A DNA stretch of 64,000 nt from Pseudomonas putida. Lineage in GTDB: Bacteria; Pseudomonadota; Gammaproteobacteria; Pseudomonadales; Pseudomonadaceae. The notes below the pieces were generated by a model, which was not told the origin of the DNA, made no database searches, and worked only from the letters and a program-made list of their open reading frames with translations. The position numbers and the translations under genes were made by a program. This document shows positions 38,617-51,435 of the stretch, piece after piece (within the stretch, counting starts at the first letter, position 1; every line of letters begins with the position of its first letter). The DNA is taken from positions 1-64,000 of the forward strand of contig NZ_BSKJ01000003.1 in NCBI RefSeq assembly GCF_030159595.1, read 5' to 3'.

Positions 38617-38675
38617 TAGGTCCAAGCATCATTTCCACCGGTTTCCGGCCACAAGGCCGCTGTAGAGGCGAAATC

Positions 38676-41072
<2,397 letters not shown>

Positions 41073-41096
41073 TAGTTTTTGGCTGGGGGGCTTTCC

Positions 41097-41126
41097 TTGA
41101 CAGTTTTTTCGGGGCCTTGCTATAAA
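41097..41126 (+). promoter_or_regulatory. sigma-70 promoter of hupB
   Basis: TTGACA (41097-41102), 18 bases, TATAAA (41121-41126). This is close to consensus and about 100 bp upstream of the GTG start. Confidence 0.8.
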
Positions 41127-41224
41127 GCGGCACGCTATTGTCATCAGGCCACCCAGCGCACGTTTCATAAGCTTTTCATTACATACTTAGAAACAAACTC
41201 AATAGAGAAATAAGGGGACTTAGA

Positions 41225-41497
41225 GTGAACAAGTCGGAACTGATTGACGCTATCGCCGCATCTGCAGACATCCCGAAAGCTGTAGCCGGCCGTGCGCTGG
41301 ACGCAGTCATCGAATCCGTCACCGGCGCCCTGAAGCAAGGTGACGATGTGGTACTGGTTGGTTTCGGTACCTTCTCGGTCAAGGAGCGCGCAGAGCGCAC
41401 CGGCCGTAACCCGCAAACCGGTAAGGCGATCAAGATCGAAGCCGCCAAGGTTCCAGGTTTCAAGGCAGGCAAAGGCCTGAAAGACGCCGTCAACTAA
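41225..41497 (+). CDS. hupB: DNA-binding protein HU-beta
   Basis: A 90-residue nucleoid protein. The beta-arm motif 'GRNPQTG' (with the intercalating Pro) and '[14 protein letters not shown]' are diagnostic. It bends and compacts DNA as a dimer. The start is GTG at 41225 with AGGGGA at 41212-41217. It has its own promoter and terminator, between lon and ppiD. Confidence 0.96.
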   Translation: MNKSELIDAIAASADIPKAVAGRALDAVIESVTGALKQGDDVVLVGFGTFSVKERAERTGRNPQTGKAIKIEAAKVPGFKAGKGLKDAVN

Positions 41498-41584
41498 GTC
41501 GTCTTTCAGCCGGACCCGGCCAGGCCTGGTCCGAGCACGGTGAAGGCGGGGCGCAAACGTTCCCGCCTGACACGTTTGCTAAGC

Positions 41585-41615
41585 AAAGGCGCATCCTCGG
41601 ATGCGCCTTTCTTTT
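41585..41615 (+). terminator. hupB terminator
   Basis: An 11-bp perfect stem AAAGGCGCATC/GATGCGCCTTT with a CTCG loop followed by CTTTT. Confidence 0.9.
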
Positions 41616-41678
41616 ATCAGGATTCTACCCACGCTCCGCGGTTGTCGACGCAGTGGTACAGCCGTTTCTGGGGGACGC

Positions 41679-43550
41679 ATGCTGCAAAATATCAGGGACA
41701 ATTCACAAGGTTGGATTGCCAAGACCATCATCGGCCTTATCGTCGTCTTGATGGCATTGACCGGTTTCGAAGCCATTTTCCAGGCCGCCACCCATAGCCA
41801 GGACGCCGCCAAGGTGAACGGCCAGACCATCAGCCAGAACGAGCTGAGCCAGGCCGCCGACATGCAGCGCCGTCAGCTGATGCAACAGTTGGGCAAGGAC
41901 TTCGACCCGGCGCTGCTGGATGACAAATTGCTGCGTGAAGAGGCTCTCAAGGGCCTGATCAGCCGCAAGTTGCTGCTGCAAGGCGCCGAAGATGCCAAGT
42001 TTGCCTTCTCCGAGGCTGCGCTGGATCAGGTGATCCTGCAAACGCCGGAATTCCAGGTGGACGGTAAGTTCAGTGCTGACCGTTTCGACCAGGTCATCCG
42101 CCAGATGGGCTACGGCCGCATGCAGTTCCGTGACATGCTCGCCGAAGAAATGCTCATCGGCCAGCTGCGCACCGGCCTGGCCGGCAGCAGCTTTGTGACC
42201 GACCAGCAGGTGGATGCTTTCGCCCGCCTGGAGAAGCAGACCCGTGACTTCGCCTCCCTGACCTTCAAGGCCGACCCGGCCTCGGTCAAGGTCAGCGAAG
42301 AAGAGGTCAAGGCGCACTACGACCAGCACGCCAAGGAGTTCATGTCGCCTGACCAGGTGGTGATCGACTACATCGAGCTGAAGAAGTCGGCGTTCTTCGA
42401 CCAGGTCAAGGTGACCGACGAAGAGCTCAAGGCCCAGTACGAGAAGGAAATCGCCAACCTCGCGGAGCAGCGCCATGCCGCGCACATCCTCATCGAGGTC
42501 AACGACAAAGTCACCGACGCCCAGGCCAAGGCACGCGCTGAAGAGATCGAGCAGCGCCTGGCCAAGGGTGAAGACTTTGCCGCACTGGCCAAGGAGTTCT
42601 CGCAGGACCCAGGCTCGGCCAATAACGGTGGTGACCTCGGCTTCGCCGGCCCAGGCGTATACGACCCGGCCTTTGAAGAGGCGCTGTACAAACTGCAGGA
42701 TGCTCAGGTATCGGCGCCGGTACGCACCGAGTTCGGCTACCACCTGATTAAACTGCTGGGCGTGCAAGCGCCAGAAGTGCCGAGCTTCGCCAGCCTGAAG
42801 GACAAGCTGACCCGCGACCTGAAGATCCCGCTGGTCGAGCAGCGTTACGTCGACGCCAGCAAGCAGTTGCAGGATGCTGCCTACGAGGCTTCCGACCTGG
42901 CCCAGCCGGCCCAGGACCTGAACCTCAAGGTGCAAACCTCCGCAGCCTTCGGCCGCGAGGGTGGCGAAGGCATCACTGCCAACCGTTCGGTGGTACAGGC
43001 TGCGTTCTCCGAAGAAGTGCTGGACGAGGCTGCCAACAGCACCGCCATCGAGCTCGACCCGGAAACCACCGTGGTACTGCGCGTCAAGGAACACCGCAAG
43101 CCGGAGCAGCTGCCGCTGGAGGCCGTGGCCAAGAACATCAGCGAGCACCTGGCCAAAGAGAAGGCGACTGCCGAACTCAAGGCCAAGGCGGACAAGCTGA
43201 TTGCCGGCCTGCGTGACGGTTCCATCGCAGCAGGCAGCGTGCATGAAGGGCAAGGCTGGAAGGCCTATGAAGCCGTGACCCGTGGCGAGGACGGTATCGA
43301 CCCGGTCGAACTGCAGGCACTGTTCCGCCTGGGCAAGCCGCAAGCCAAGGACAAGCCGGTGTATGGCAGCGTAGTGCTGCGTGACGGTAGCCTGGTCGTG
43401 CTGCAGCTCAAGGGTGTCAACGAAGGCGCCACCGCCACCGACGAAGAGAAGCAGCAGATCCGCCGCTACCTCGCGTCGCGTGCTGGCCAGCAGGACTTTG
43501 CGGCGTTCCGCAAGCAGCTGGAAGCCAATGCGGATATCACCCGTTACTAA
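41679..43550 (+). CDS. ppiD: periplasmic folding chaperone PpiD
   Basis: A 623-residue inner-membrane-anchored protein. One helix (about 15-35, 'IIGLIVVLMALTGFEAIF') anchors a large periplasmic part made of SurA-like helical arms and one parvulin domain (about 265-360, with 'AAHILIEVND' and 'FGYHLIKLLG'). It assists proteins leaving the Sec translocon. The ATG at 41679 is preceded by GGGGGA; the frame upstream overlaps the hupB terminator, so it is not coding. Confidence 0.93.
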   Translation: MLQNIRDNSQGWIAKTIIGLIVVLMALTGFEAIFQAATHSQDAAKVNGQTISQNELSQAADMQRRQLMQQLGKDFDPALLDDKLLREEALKGLISRKLLLQGAEDAKFAFSEAALDQVILQTPEFQVDGKFSADRFDQVIRQMGYGRMQFRDMLAEEMLIGQLRTGLAGSSFVTDQQVDAFARLEKQTRDFASLTFKADPASVKVSEEEVKAHYDQHAKEFMSPDQVVIDYIELKKSAFFDQVKVTDEELKAQYEKEIANLAEQRHAAHILIEVNDKVTDAQAKARAEEIEQRLAKGEDFAALAKEFSQDPGSANNGGDLGFAGPGVYDPAFEEALYKLQDAQVSAPVRTEFGYHLIKLLGVQAPEVPSFASLKDKLTRDLKIPLVEQRYVDASKQLQDAAYEASDLAQPAQDLNLKVQTSAAFGREGGEGITANRSVVQAAFSEEVLDEAANSTAIELDPETTVVLRVKEHRKPEQLPLEAVAKNISEHLAKEKATAELKAKADKLIAGLRDGSIAAGSVHEGQGWKAYEAVTRGEDGIDPVELQALFRLGKPQAKDKPVYGSVVLRDGSLVVLQLKGVNEGATATDEEKQQIRRYLASRAGQQDFAAFRKQLEANADITRY

Positions 43551-43567
43551 GGTGATTGCAGCATGAA

Positions 43568-43596
43568 GAAACAGGCCGCCTCGTGCGGCCTGTTTC
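43568..43596 (+). terminator. ppiD terminator
   Basis: A 12-bp perfect stem GAAACAGGCCGC/GCGGCCTGTTTC with a CTCGT loop just after the stop codon. Confidence 0.85.
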
Positions 43597-43620
43597 ATTT
43601 CTGTCGCCTTTACCGGCCCT

Positions 43621-43702
43621 TTCGCGGGTAAACCCGCTCCCACAGGTACTGCACAAGACTGAAGAGATGTGCGGTCCCTGTGGGAGCGGGTTTACCCGCG
43701 AA
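43621..43702. repeat. REP pair, 26-bp perfect inverted repeat
   Basis: Arms 43621-43646 and 43677-43702 are exact reverse complements with the gcgggtaaacccgctcccacag core. They lie between convergent ppiD and patatin genes. Confidence 0.88.
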
Positions 43703-43727
43703 GAGGCCAGCACAGGCGCTATGGAAT

Positions 43728-44768
43728 CTACCGCTTCACCCCTTCGTAATTATCCAGCGTATCCCGCGCAATCTCCCGCCCCAGGGCAATCAGCTCCGGC
43801 GCCTTGTAAAACTCGAAAAACCGGCACACCCGCTTGGGCACGTTGATCAGCACATCAGGTGGATAGCCGGCGATCTTGTACTGTGCCAGCGAGGTCTGCA
43901 TGACTTCGAAACTCTGGTTGATCAAATCCAGCAGCGACGCCGGCCCCACGTTGTCGATGATGAACGAGCCGGTCGCCGACTTCGGCGCGCCCTCGCGCTC
44001 GGGTGCTGCCGCCGGTTGCTGGGCCTCCGGGTTGGCGGCATCTGCCAGCCACGGGTTCGGCGGTGCCAGCCCTTCGGCAACGATTTCCTGTTCGATGCGC
44101 ATCAGCTCTTCCGCCGGCTTGCGCCGGAACGGCAAGCGAGAGCCTAACGAGCTCAGCAGGGAGTCAAAACGCATCTTGAAGGCCGCCGGGCGCTCGATTA
44201 CCGGCAATTGATACTGCTTCTGGTTGGTGGCGTTGAGGTTGACCGCAATGATCAGGTCACAATGGCTGGACACCACCGGCACGATCGGCAGCGGGTTGAG
44301 AATGCCGCCGTCGACCAGCATGCGGTTGCCTTGCATCACCGGCGTGAACAGGCTGGGGATGGCCGCCGAGGCTCGCATGGCCTGGTGCAGGCAACCTTCC
44401 TGGAACCAGATTTCCTGCTGGTTGGTGAGGTCGGCGGCAACCGCCGTGTAGGGGATGCGAAGTTGCTCGATGTTGATCTCGCCGACGATCTTGCGGATCT
44501 GCCCGAACACCTTGTCGCCACGAATGGCGCCGAGGCGAAAGCTCACGTCCACCAGGCGCAGTACATCCAGGTAGTCCAGGCTCTGGATCCAGTTGCGGTA
44601 GTCGTCCAGCTTGCCTGCGGCGTAGATGCCGCCAACGACCGCGCCCATGGAGCAGCCAGCGATGCAGGCGATGTCGTAGCCCCGACGCTCGATTTCCTCG
44701 ATCACGCCAATGTGTGCATATCCCCGGGCGCCGCCCGATCCCAATACCAGTGCCACGCGCTTACTCAT
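43728..44768 (-). CDS. patatin-like phospholipase/acyl hydrolase (RssA-like)
   Basis: A 346-residue patatin-fold protein. The oxyanion segment 'GSGGARGYAHIGV' (about 10-22), the nucleophile elbow 'GCSMG' (about 38-42) and the catalytic 'DGG' of the Ser-Asp dyad are all present, so it should be active. No signal peptide is seen, which suggests a cytoplasmic or membrane-peripheral location. A C-terminal extension (about 225-346) of unknown role includes an Ala/Pro-rich linker. It is divergent from the lipoprotein-CHAD pair. Confidence 0.87.
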   Translation of the reverse strand: MSKRVALVLGSGGARGYAHIGVIEEIERRGYDIACIAGCSMGAVVGGIYAAGKLDDYRNWIQSLDYLDVLRLVDVSFRLGAIRGDKVFGQIRKIVGEINIEQLRIPYTAVAADLTNQQEIWFQEGCLHQAMRASAAIPSLFTPVMQGNRMLVDGGILNPLPIVPVVSSHCDLIIAVNLNATNQKQYQLPVIERPAAFKMRFDSLLSSLGSRLPFRRKPAEELMRIEQEIVAEGLAPPNPWLADAANPEAQQPAAAPEREGAPKSATGSFIIDNVGPASLLDLINQSFEVMQTSLAQYKIAGYPPDVLINVPKRVCRFFEFYKAPELIALGREIARDTLDNYEGVKR

Positions 44769-44946
44769 GAACTTTCCTCGGGCCGTGCAACCATGGTCCT
44801 ACAATGCACCCTTAGCGGCCTGTGCTTCAATGTAGATCGCGCTGAGCTACTGTGATAATGCTGTCCACGCAAAGTTGGCTGGGCGGGGCACTTTTCAGTT
44901 GCCCGGGCGTCGAACAGCCACCCTTTTTTCCATTGAGGTCATACTG

Positions 44947-45225
44947 ATGAAAGCCTGGATCTGCCTTCCATTGATTGCCCTGGCGCTTGCTGGCTGCGCG
45001 GGCAAGACGGCGTACCGTGACAGCTGCGCCACCCAGCTGGATGCCGCCTGGAAGGAACTGGACCTCGCCAAGGCCGAAGGCTTTGCCGGTGCCGTGAGCT
45101 ACTCCAAAGCGTTGTCGTTGCTGACCGGAGCGAAGACCCAGCAGCAGTTCGAAGGCTACGAAAGCTGTACCCGTAAGGCTGAAAAGGCGCGGTTTTACAT
45201 TCGTGAGTCTCGCGCCGGGCGCTGA
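44947..45225 (+). CDS. small lipoprotein
   Basis: A 92-residue protein with a lipoprotein signal (lipobox LAGC, Cys17) and a short helical domain with 'ELDLAKAEGFAGAVSYSKALSLLTGAKTQQQFEGYESC'. It has two Cys besides the lipidated one that could form a disulfide (near residues 27 and 74). A GAGG Shine-Dalgarno precedes the ATG at 44947. The CHAD gene starts 14 bp after its stop, so the two are probably co-transcribed. No function is known to me. Confidence 0.78.
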   Translation: MKAWICLPLIALALAGCAGKTAYRDSCATQLDAAWKELDLAKAEGFAGAVSYSKALSLLTGAKTQQQFEGYESCTRKAEKARFYIRESRAGR

Positions 45226-45239
45226 CCAAGGAGCGTCGT

Positions 45240-46007
45240 ATGTCTGCCATGCTCGACCATGTAGTTGCCCAGATGCTGGCCGTGCAGGTTCGTCTGCTGG
45301 CCTGTCGCGAACGCCTGGCTGCCGATACCGACAGCGAGGCCCTGCACGACCTGCGTATCACCTTGCGACGCCTGCGCAGCCTGCTAAGGCCATTGCGCGG
45401 GCTGCCTGGCGTGGAGCAACTGGAGGATGCCGCCAGTGCCTTGGGTACCCTGACCACGCCGCTGCGAGACCGTGAGGTGCTGGCCGCCGAGTTGATCAGG
45501 CGCGGCCACGCTGCAGCCGGGCAGCGGCGACTGGAAGGGCGGGACAGAACCTTCGCCAGTGTCGCTGCCAGCCCGCAGCTGGCGCGTGTGCTGGCGATTG
45601 TCGACGCGTTTCCGTTGTTTCTGCGTGCAGCAGGTCGCGAGGGGTTGGCCAAGTCGCTGGACACGCGGATCGACAAGCGCCTGGTCAAGCAGTGGCGCCT
45701 GTTGCACCAAGCCTTGCAGGACCCGGCCCACGACCGCCACCGCCTGCGCTTGCTGATCAAGCGTGCGCGCTATGGCGACGAAGCGTACCCTCAGCTCGAC
45801 CATGCCGGGAAGAAGCTGCAGCGCTTGTTGAAAACGGCGCAGGGTGATCTGGGCGACTGGCATGACCGCCTGCAGTGGTTGCTGCAGGCGCGCGACCATG
45901 CTGACTTGGTGCCCTGCAAGGTCGATTGGGAGCAGGAACTTCACGCAGCCGAACGCCAGTCGGACGTGACGCTGGATGCCTTGCAGCAGGCGCTGGCGCG
46001 TCGTTAG
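45240..46007 (+). CDS. CHAD domain protein
   Basis: A 255-residue all-helical protein with the conserved-His helical CHAD pattern: 'HDLRITLRRLRSLLRPL' near residue 40 and 'HRLRLLIKRARYGDEAY' near residue 165, giving basic faces. CHAD domains bind polyphosphate and often sit on polyphosphate granules. No CYTH domain or ppk gene adjoins it. It follows the small lipoprotein by 14 bp. Confidence 0.85.
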   Translation: MSAMLDHVVAQMLAVQVRLLACRERLAADTDSEALHDLRITLRRLRSLLRPLRGLPGVEQLEDAASALGTLTTPLRDREVLAAELIRRGHAAAGQRRLEGRDRTFASVAASPQLARVLAIVDAFPLFLRAAGREGLAKSLDTRIDKRLVKQWRLLHQALQDPAHDRHRLRLLIKRARYGDEAYPQLDHAGKKLQRLLKTAQGDLGDWHDRLQWLLQARDHADLVPCKVDWEQELHAAERQSDVTLDALQQALARR

Positions 46008-46096
46008 CCCGAAAAATGACCGATTTGCGGGCTGATTGCCCGGGGTTTGCTGGCTAGGATGGGCAGACCTTATTCGCTGTAGGCAGGAGCCGGCCA

Positions 46097-46894
46097 ATGA
46101 ACTTCAACCAACTGCTCGACGCTGTGCGGGCCAACCCTGACGCCGTCAGCATCCCGCCCAGCTGGGCCCAGGGCCGCGCGGCCTTTGGCGGGCTGATGGC
46201 GGCCATGGTCTATGAAGCCATGCGCCTGAAACTCACCGATGACCGTCCCGTACGCTCCCTGGCCATCAGCTTCGTCGCGCCCGCAGCAGCGGATGTGCCA
46301 ATCCGTTTCGATGTGGAGGTGCTGCGTGAAGGCAAGGCGGTGAGCACCTTGCTGGGCCGCGCCGTTCAGGATGGCCAGGTGGTGACCCTGGTGCAGGGCA
46401 ATTTCGGCGCGGGGCGGCCATCTGTCGTCGATGTGCCGGCGTTGCCGGGCATGGAGATGAAAGCACTTGAGGATGCTGCCCCCGAGCTGCCTTATATCAA
46501 GGGCATAACGCCCGAGTTCATGCGGCATGTGGCCTTGCGTTGGGCGGTGGGTGGGTTGCCGTTCAGTGGCAATCAGTCGCGCAGGATGGGCGGCTGGGTG
46601 CGGCTGCGGGATGTGGCAGAAGAACAGGTCAACGAGGCGCACTTGTTGGCGTTGGTCGATGCCTGGCCGCCGAGCCTGATGCCGTTTCTCAAGCAACCGG
46701 CAGCGGGCAGTACGCTGACCTGGACCATCGAGTTCATCCAGCCCACGGCGAAAGTGTCGACCCTGGACTGGTGCCGCTATTGCGTGGAAACCGAGCATGC
46801 ACGGGACGGTTATGGGCATGCCGCCGCAGCCCTTTGGACGGCAGAGGGCGAGTTGCTGGCCCTGAGCCGGCAGACGGTCACCGTGTTCGCTTGA
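46097..46894 (+). CDS. acyl-CoA thioesterase family protein (TesB-like)
   Basis: A 265-residue double hotdog protein. The N half has 'AAFGGLMAAMVYEAM' and 'RSLAISFVAPAAADVPIRFDVEVLREGKAV', typical of 4HBT_3/TesB. The C half has 'EFIQPTAKVSTLDWCRYCVETEHARDGYGHAAAALW'. It would hydrolyse acyl-CoA in the cytoplasm; chain length is unknown. The start follows GCAGGAG. It is on its own, with the convergent Mpo1-like gene after it. Confidence 0.85.
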   Translation: MNFNQLLDAVRANPDAVSIPPSWAQGRAAFGGLMAAMVYEAMRLKLTDDRPVRSLAISFVAPAAADVPIRFDVEVLREGKAVSTLLGRAVQDGQVVTLVQGNFGAGRPSVVDVPALPGMEMKALEDAAPELPYIKGITPEFMRHVALRWAVGGLPFSGNQSRRMGGWVRLRDVAEEQVNEAHLLALVDAWPPSLMPFLKQPAAGSTLTWTIEFIQPTAKVSTLDWCRYCVETEHARDGYGHAAAALWTAEGELLALSRQTVTVFA

Positions 46895-46927
46895 TCGATC
46901 CTGGGAGCGCAAAACAGCCCCATGGCA

Positions 46928-47296
46928 TCAAGGCCGGTGCTTGTGCCGCTCCCGCCACGCTTTCCACCACGCCCCGCTTAGCACAAAGCGCGGAAAGGTA
47001 ATGAATTGCTCGGTCAGCAACCGCTGCACGGCATCCTGGCGATTGGCGAACGGCTCCGGTTGCTCGGCCTCCAGGCGGTGCCCCTGGCGCTGCAAGCCTA
47101 GGCCTGCAATCACGGATATCACGCCAACGGCAATCTGCCCCAGGTCCAGGGCGAACAGTCCGGACAGAACCAGTAGCGCCCCCAGAATGAACAACGGCAC
47201 CGCAATCAGGTGCAGCACCAGGTTGGTTGGGTGGCGGTGGTTATGGTGGTAGCCACGCCATTGCCAGGCGGGCAGGTTGGGCAGGCGTTTGCTCAT
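46928..47296 (-). CDS. Mpo1-like (DUF962) membrane protein
   Basis: A 122-residue membrane protein. 'YHHNHRHPTNLVLHLIAVPLFI' holds the His-rich HxxxHPxNxxxH signature of the yeast Mpo1/DUF962 family, which carries iron for fatty acid alpha-oxidation. Two hydrophobic segments follow. I prefer the Met of 'MSKRLPNLP' at 47296 since GAGGA lies eight bases upstream; for the Met two codons earlier it is too close. Oxidation of a 2-hydroxy fatty acid is inferred from family only. Confidence 0.78.
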   Translation of the reverse strand: MSKRLPNLPAWQWRGYHHNHRHPTNLVLHLIAVPLFILGALLVLSGLFALDLGQIAVGVISVIAGLGLQRQGHRLEAEQPEPFANRQDAVQRLLTEQFITFPRFVLSGAWWKAWRERHKHRP

Positions 47297-47371
47297 GGGC
47301 ATTTCCTCACGGTCATGCCCAAAGCTTAGTGCGCCCCCCGGGCGGGGGCCAATCGAGGCTGGCTATGGTGA

Positions 47372-48850
47372 CTATAGCTTGAGCTGGCCAATAGCCTTGC
47401 TGAGTTCGCCGGCCAGGGTCGCCAGCTCGCTGCTGGTGGTTGCCGACCCCACCGTCTGCTGCACAGTCTGCTCGGTGACATCGCGGATGCTCACCACGGC
47501 GCGGTTCATTTCCTCGGCCACCTGGCTTTGCTGTTCTGCGGCCACGGCAATCTGGGTATTGCTTTCGCGCATCTGCGCCACGGCGCCGGTAATCTCGGCC
47601 AGCGCTTCGCCGGCCTCCTGGGCCTGTCGCACGCAGTCGTCGGCTTTGTAAGAGCTTTCCTGCATGAACTCCACGGCGTCGCGGGTGCCCGACTGCAGGG
47701 CCGAGACCATGGTGGTGATCTCGTCGGTAGAGGTTTGCACGCGCTTGGCCAGGTTGCGCACCTCATCGGCCACCACGGCAAAGCCGCGGCCCAGGTCGCC
47801 GGCGCGGGCCGCTTCAATGGCGGCGTTGAGCGCCAGCAGGTTGGTCTGTTCGGCGATGCTGTGGATCACGCTGACTACGCCGTTGATCTTCTGGCTGTCG
47901 TCGGCCAGTTGGCGAATCATTTCGGCGGTTTGCTGCACACCGCTGGAAAGCCCGGAAATCGAGTCCTGTACCCGGCTGACCACTTCCTTGCCGCTGCCGG
48001 CCAGGGTGTCGGCGGTCTGCGACAGATCACGGGTGGCGCCGGCATGCTGTGCAATGTGATGCACCGTCGCCGACATTTCGTTGATGGCGGTGGCGGCCTG
48101 GTCGGTTTCGCTCTGCTGGCCGAGCATGCCGTGGCGCACGTCGCTCATGCTGGCGGCCAGGCGTGCGGCGCCTGAGTCCAGTTGTGCTGCCGTGTGGGCG
48201 ACGGTGCTGACCACACGGTGGTAGGTGGCCTGCATGGCGTTGAACGCCCCGGCCATCTGGCCGACCTCGTCGCCACAGGCCAGCGGCACGCGGGCAGCCA
48301 GGTCGCCGGTTTTCTCCACATGCAGCATGACGTCTTTCAAGGTGTTGAGCTGGCTGAGCAGGAAGCGGATCAACAACTGCGAAGCGCCAAGCATGGCCAG
48401 CATCAGGATCAGCACGCACACCGCGTAATTGGTAAAGCGGTCGATGAATACCTGGCGCAAGCTGGGTGACTGGGCCAGCACGGCCATTTGCTGGTTACCG
48501 TTGCGCAGCACCTGTGCACCGCGCAGCGGGTTTTCTCCGAGGATCCAGGCGCTCGGCAGCTCGACCCAGCCCTGGGCGTTGCGCAGGGTATCGAGCGCCT
48601 CACCGGCGAACGTCGGCGTTTGCCCGGCCGACCAACTGATGACATTGGCTGAGCGTGGCAGTGCTTGCCCGCTTGGCCAGACAGCCAGCAATTGAGCTTG
48701 TACCGTCGCTTGGGCCTGCGCCGCCTCGGCCCGGGCGCGCTGCTCCAGGTGCACCGCGTAGAGCACCAGCAGCAAGGTCGTGATGAAGGCCACCGCGTTG
48801 ACGGCCCAGAATTTGTATTTCAGGGAAACATTGCTAAGCCAGGCACCCAT
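47372..48850 (-). CDS. methyl-accepting chemotaxis receptor, small periplasmic domain
   Basis: A 492-residue transducer. Helices at about 17-33 and 141-165 flank a periplasmic region of only about 105 residues, too short for a dCACHE. It shows no clear match to a known sensor that I can name; a small unknown or incomplete sCACHE-like fold is possible. A HAMP (about 162-215) and the signalling tip '[19 protein letters not shown]' follow. There is no C-terminal CheR-binding pentapeptide. The start is ATG at 48850 ('[10 protein letters not shown]'). Confidence 0.85.
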   Translation of the reverse strand: MGAWLSNVSLKYKFWAVNAVAFITTLLLVLYAVHLEQRARAEAAQAQATVQAQLLAVWPSGQALPRSANVISWSAGQTPTFAGEALDTLRNAQGWVELPSAWILGENPLRGAQVLRNGNQQMAVLAQSPSLRQVFIDRFTNYAVCVLILMLAMLGASQLLIRFLLSQLNTLKDVMLHVEKTGDLAARVPLACGDEVGQMAGAFNAMQATYHRVVSTVAHTAAQLDSGAARLAASMSDVRHGMLGQQSETDQAATAINEMSATVHHIAQHAGATRDLSQTADTLAGSGKEVVSRVQDSISGLSSGVQQTAEMIRQLADDSQKINGVVSVIHSIAEQTNLLALNAAIEAARAGDLGRGFAVVADEVRNLAKRVQTSTDEITTMVSALQSGTRDAVEFMQESSYKADDCVRQAQEAGEALAEITGAVAQMRESNTQIAVAAEQQSQVAEEMNRAVVSIRDVTEQTVQQTVGSATTSSELATLAGELSKAIGQLKL

Positions 48851-48959
48851 GGGCAGGTCTTCTCTGAGTTGAGCGGAAACAATATTGGCAAGGTGCCATC
48901 ATTGTGCCTTCATCTGCTCAGCAATGTGTTGATGCATATCAAAAGCCAGCGCACAGGAT

Positions 48960-49826
<867 letters not shown>

Positions 49827-49879
49827 TCATCCTGTTGCCGCGGTCTTTTACCGTCATTTCTCACCTGGCGGTGCAACCC

Positions 49880-51322
49880 ATGGATGCCGCCCACCGACCA
49901 TGGACACTTTTTCGCATGCTGCGATGCTGGCTTGTTTTCCTGCTTACGCTCGGGCTGAGCTTTACCGGCCCCGCCCAGGCGCGCGCGCCTGGGCCGCAGC
50001 AGAACATACCGCCTGCCAAGGTCCGTGACCTGCAGCAGATTCGCGCCGCCAAGGTGCTGCGGGTACTGGTCAACCAAAGCCGCAACAGCTCCGGGGAGGT
50101 CAAGGGCGAGCCGGTGGGCATCGAGTACTATCGCCTGCGTGCTCTGGAGCATTACCTCAATGCCCGCACCGCCGACGACCAGCAAATCCAGCTTAAGCTC
50201 ATCCCGCGGGCCAAGGAGCAATTGCTGGGCGCCTTGGCCCGAGGCGAGGGTGACCTGGCTGCGCCAGGCGAACTGCTGGACCCCAGCACGGTGCGTGGCG
50301 TCAGCAGCAGTGCGCCGATACTCGACCAGGTACCGCTGATGCTGGTTGGGCGCAAAGGCGAGCGAAGCTTCAGCAAGGTCGAACAGCTGTCCGGACGTAC
50401 CGTGGCCTTGACCAGTGCCAGTGCGGCCGGGCCGCTGATCCAGCAAGTCAACCAGCAACTGGCCCTGCGCAAACGGCCGCCGATCAAGGTGGAATGGGTC
50501 GACTCGACGCTGGCAGTGGAGGATGTGCTGGAGATGGTACAGGCTGGCATCTACCACCTGACCGTGGTCGAACAGCCGATTGCCCGGCGCTGGGCGCGAG
50601 TAATGCCGCGCCTGCGCCTGGACAGCCGGGTTCATATGGGGACGCCGCAGGCCATGCGTTGGTATGTGGGGCGCGATGCACCGCAATTGCTCGTCACGGT
50701 TGACCGCTTTTTGCAGGGCTACCGCGCGCCAGACAACCAGGACGCCGCTTTCGAGCGCATCTATCGCCGCCAGTACCGGGTACACAACCCGCTGGCCAGC
50801 AAGGACCGCCAGCGGCTGGCATCGGTGCGGGCAGTGCTGCAGAAGCATGGCCAGGCACAGCAGATCGACTGGCTCAACCTGGCCGCGCTGGCCTTCAAGG
50901 AATCGACGCTCAACCCGGCAGCGCGCGGTACTGGCGGTGCCCACGGCCTGATGCAGATAACGCCCTCGGCGGCCCAGCGTGTCGGGGTAAGCAACACCGC
51001 CACGGTAGATGGCAATGTCCAGGCCAGCGCTCGCTACCTGGCCCTGATCCGGCGCAAGTTCTTTGCCAGCCCCAAGATCAACGAACGGGAGCGCATGGCG
51101 TTCGTGCTGGCAGCCTACAACCTTGGCCCCGAGCGGGTTCAGGCCATGCGCGCCGAGGCCAGGCGACGCGGCCTCAACGGCGACCAGTGGTTCTTCCAGA
51201 CCGAGCGCATTGCCATGGAGCAGGTGGGCATGGGGCCGGTCAGCTTCGTCAACAGCGTCAACAAGTACTTCCTGGCGTTCAACCGCGAGCGCGCTGTGCT
51301 GGAGCGTGTGGCAAAGCGTTGA
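49880..51322 (+). CDS. lytic transglycosylase with binding-protein-like N domain (MltF-type)
   Basis: A 480-residue periplasmic enzyme. A signal anchor ('MLRCWLVFLLTLGLSFTG') precedes a solute-binding-like domain (SBP_bac_3, about 40-290), then an SLT transglycosylase domain (about 310-460). The catalytic Glu is in 'ALAFKESTLNP' with 'GGAHGLMQITPSAA' and 'AAYNLGPERV' following, as in the MltE/Slt group. It cleaves the MurNAc-GlcNAc bond. The start is uncertain: ATG at 49880 or 49916. The gene is divergent from tatD. Confidence 0.85.
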   Translation: MDAAHRPWTLFRMLRCWLVFLLTLGLSFTGPAQARAPGPQQNIPPAKVRDLQQIRAAKVLRVLVNQSRNSSGEVKGEPVGIEYYRLRALEHYLNARTADDQQIQLKLIPRAKEQLLGALARGEGDLAAPGELLDPSTVRGVSSSAPILDQVPLMLVGRKGERSFSKVEQLSGRTVALTSASAAGPLIQQVNQQLALRKRPPIKVEWVDSTLAVEDVLEMVQAGIYHLTVVEQPIARRWARVMPRLRLDSRVHMGTPQAMRWYVGRDAPQLLVTVDRFLQGYRAPDNQDAAFERIYRRQYRVHNPLASKDRQRLASVRAVLQKHGQAQQIDWLNLAALAFKESTLNPAARGTGGAHGLMQITPSAAQRVGVSNTATVDGNVQASARYLALIRRKFFASPKINERERMAFVLAAYNLGPERVQAMRAEARRRGLNGDQWFFQTERIAMEQVGMGPVSFVNSVNKYFLAFNRERAVLERVAKR

Positions 51323-51435
51323 TAAATCGATTTTATTGATTGTTATGTTGGGTTTTTTGCGATTTTCATATCTACAGAATTGATTATGATGGCGCCCATC
51401 CCAACACAACTTCTCTGCTTCAAGGACGCTTCGAC

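Noticed and set aside
48851..48959. FliA-like promoter for the second chemoreceptor (GCCAATAT)
   Set aside because: There is no -35 element at the required spacing.
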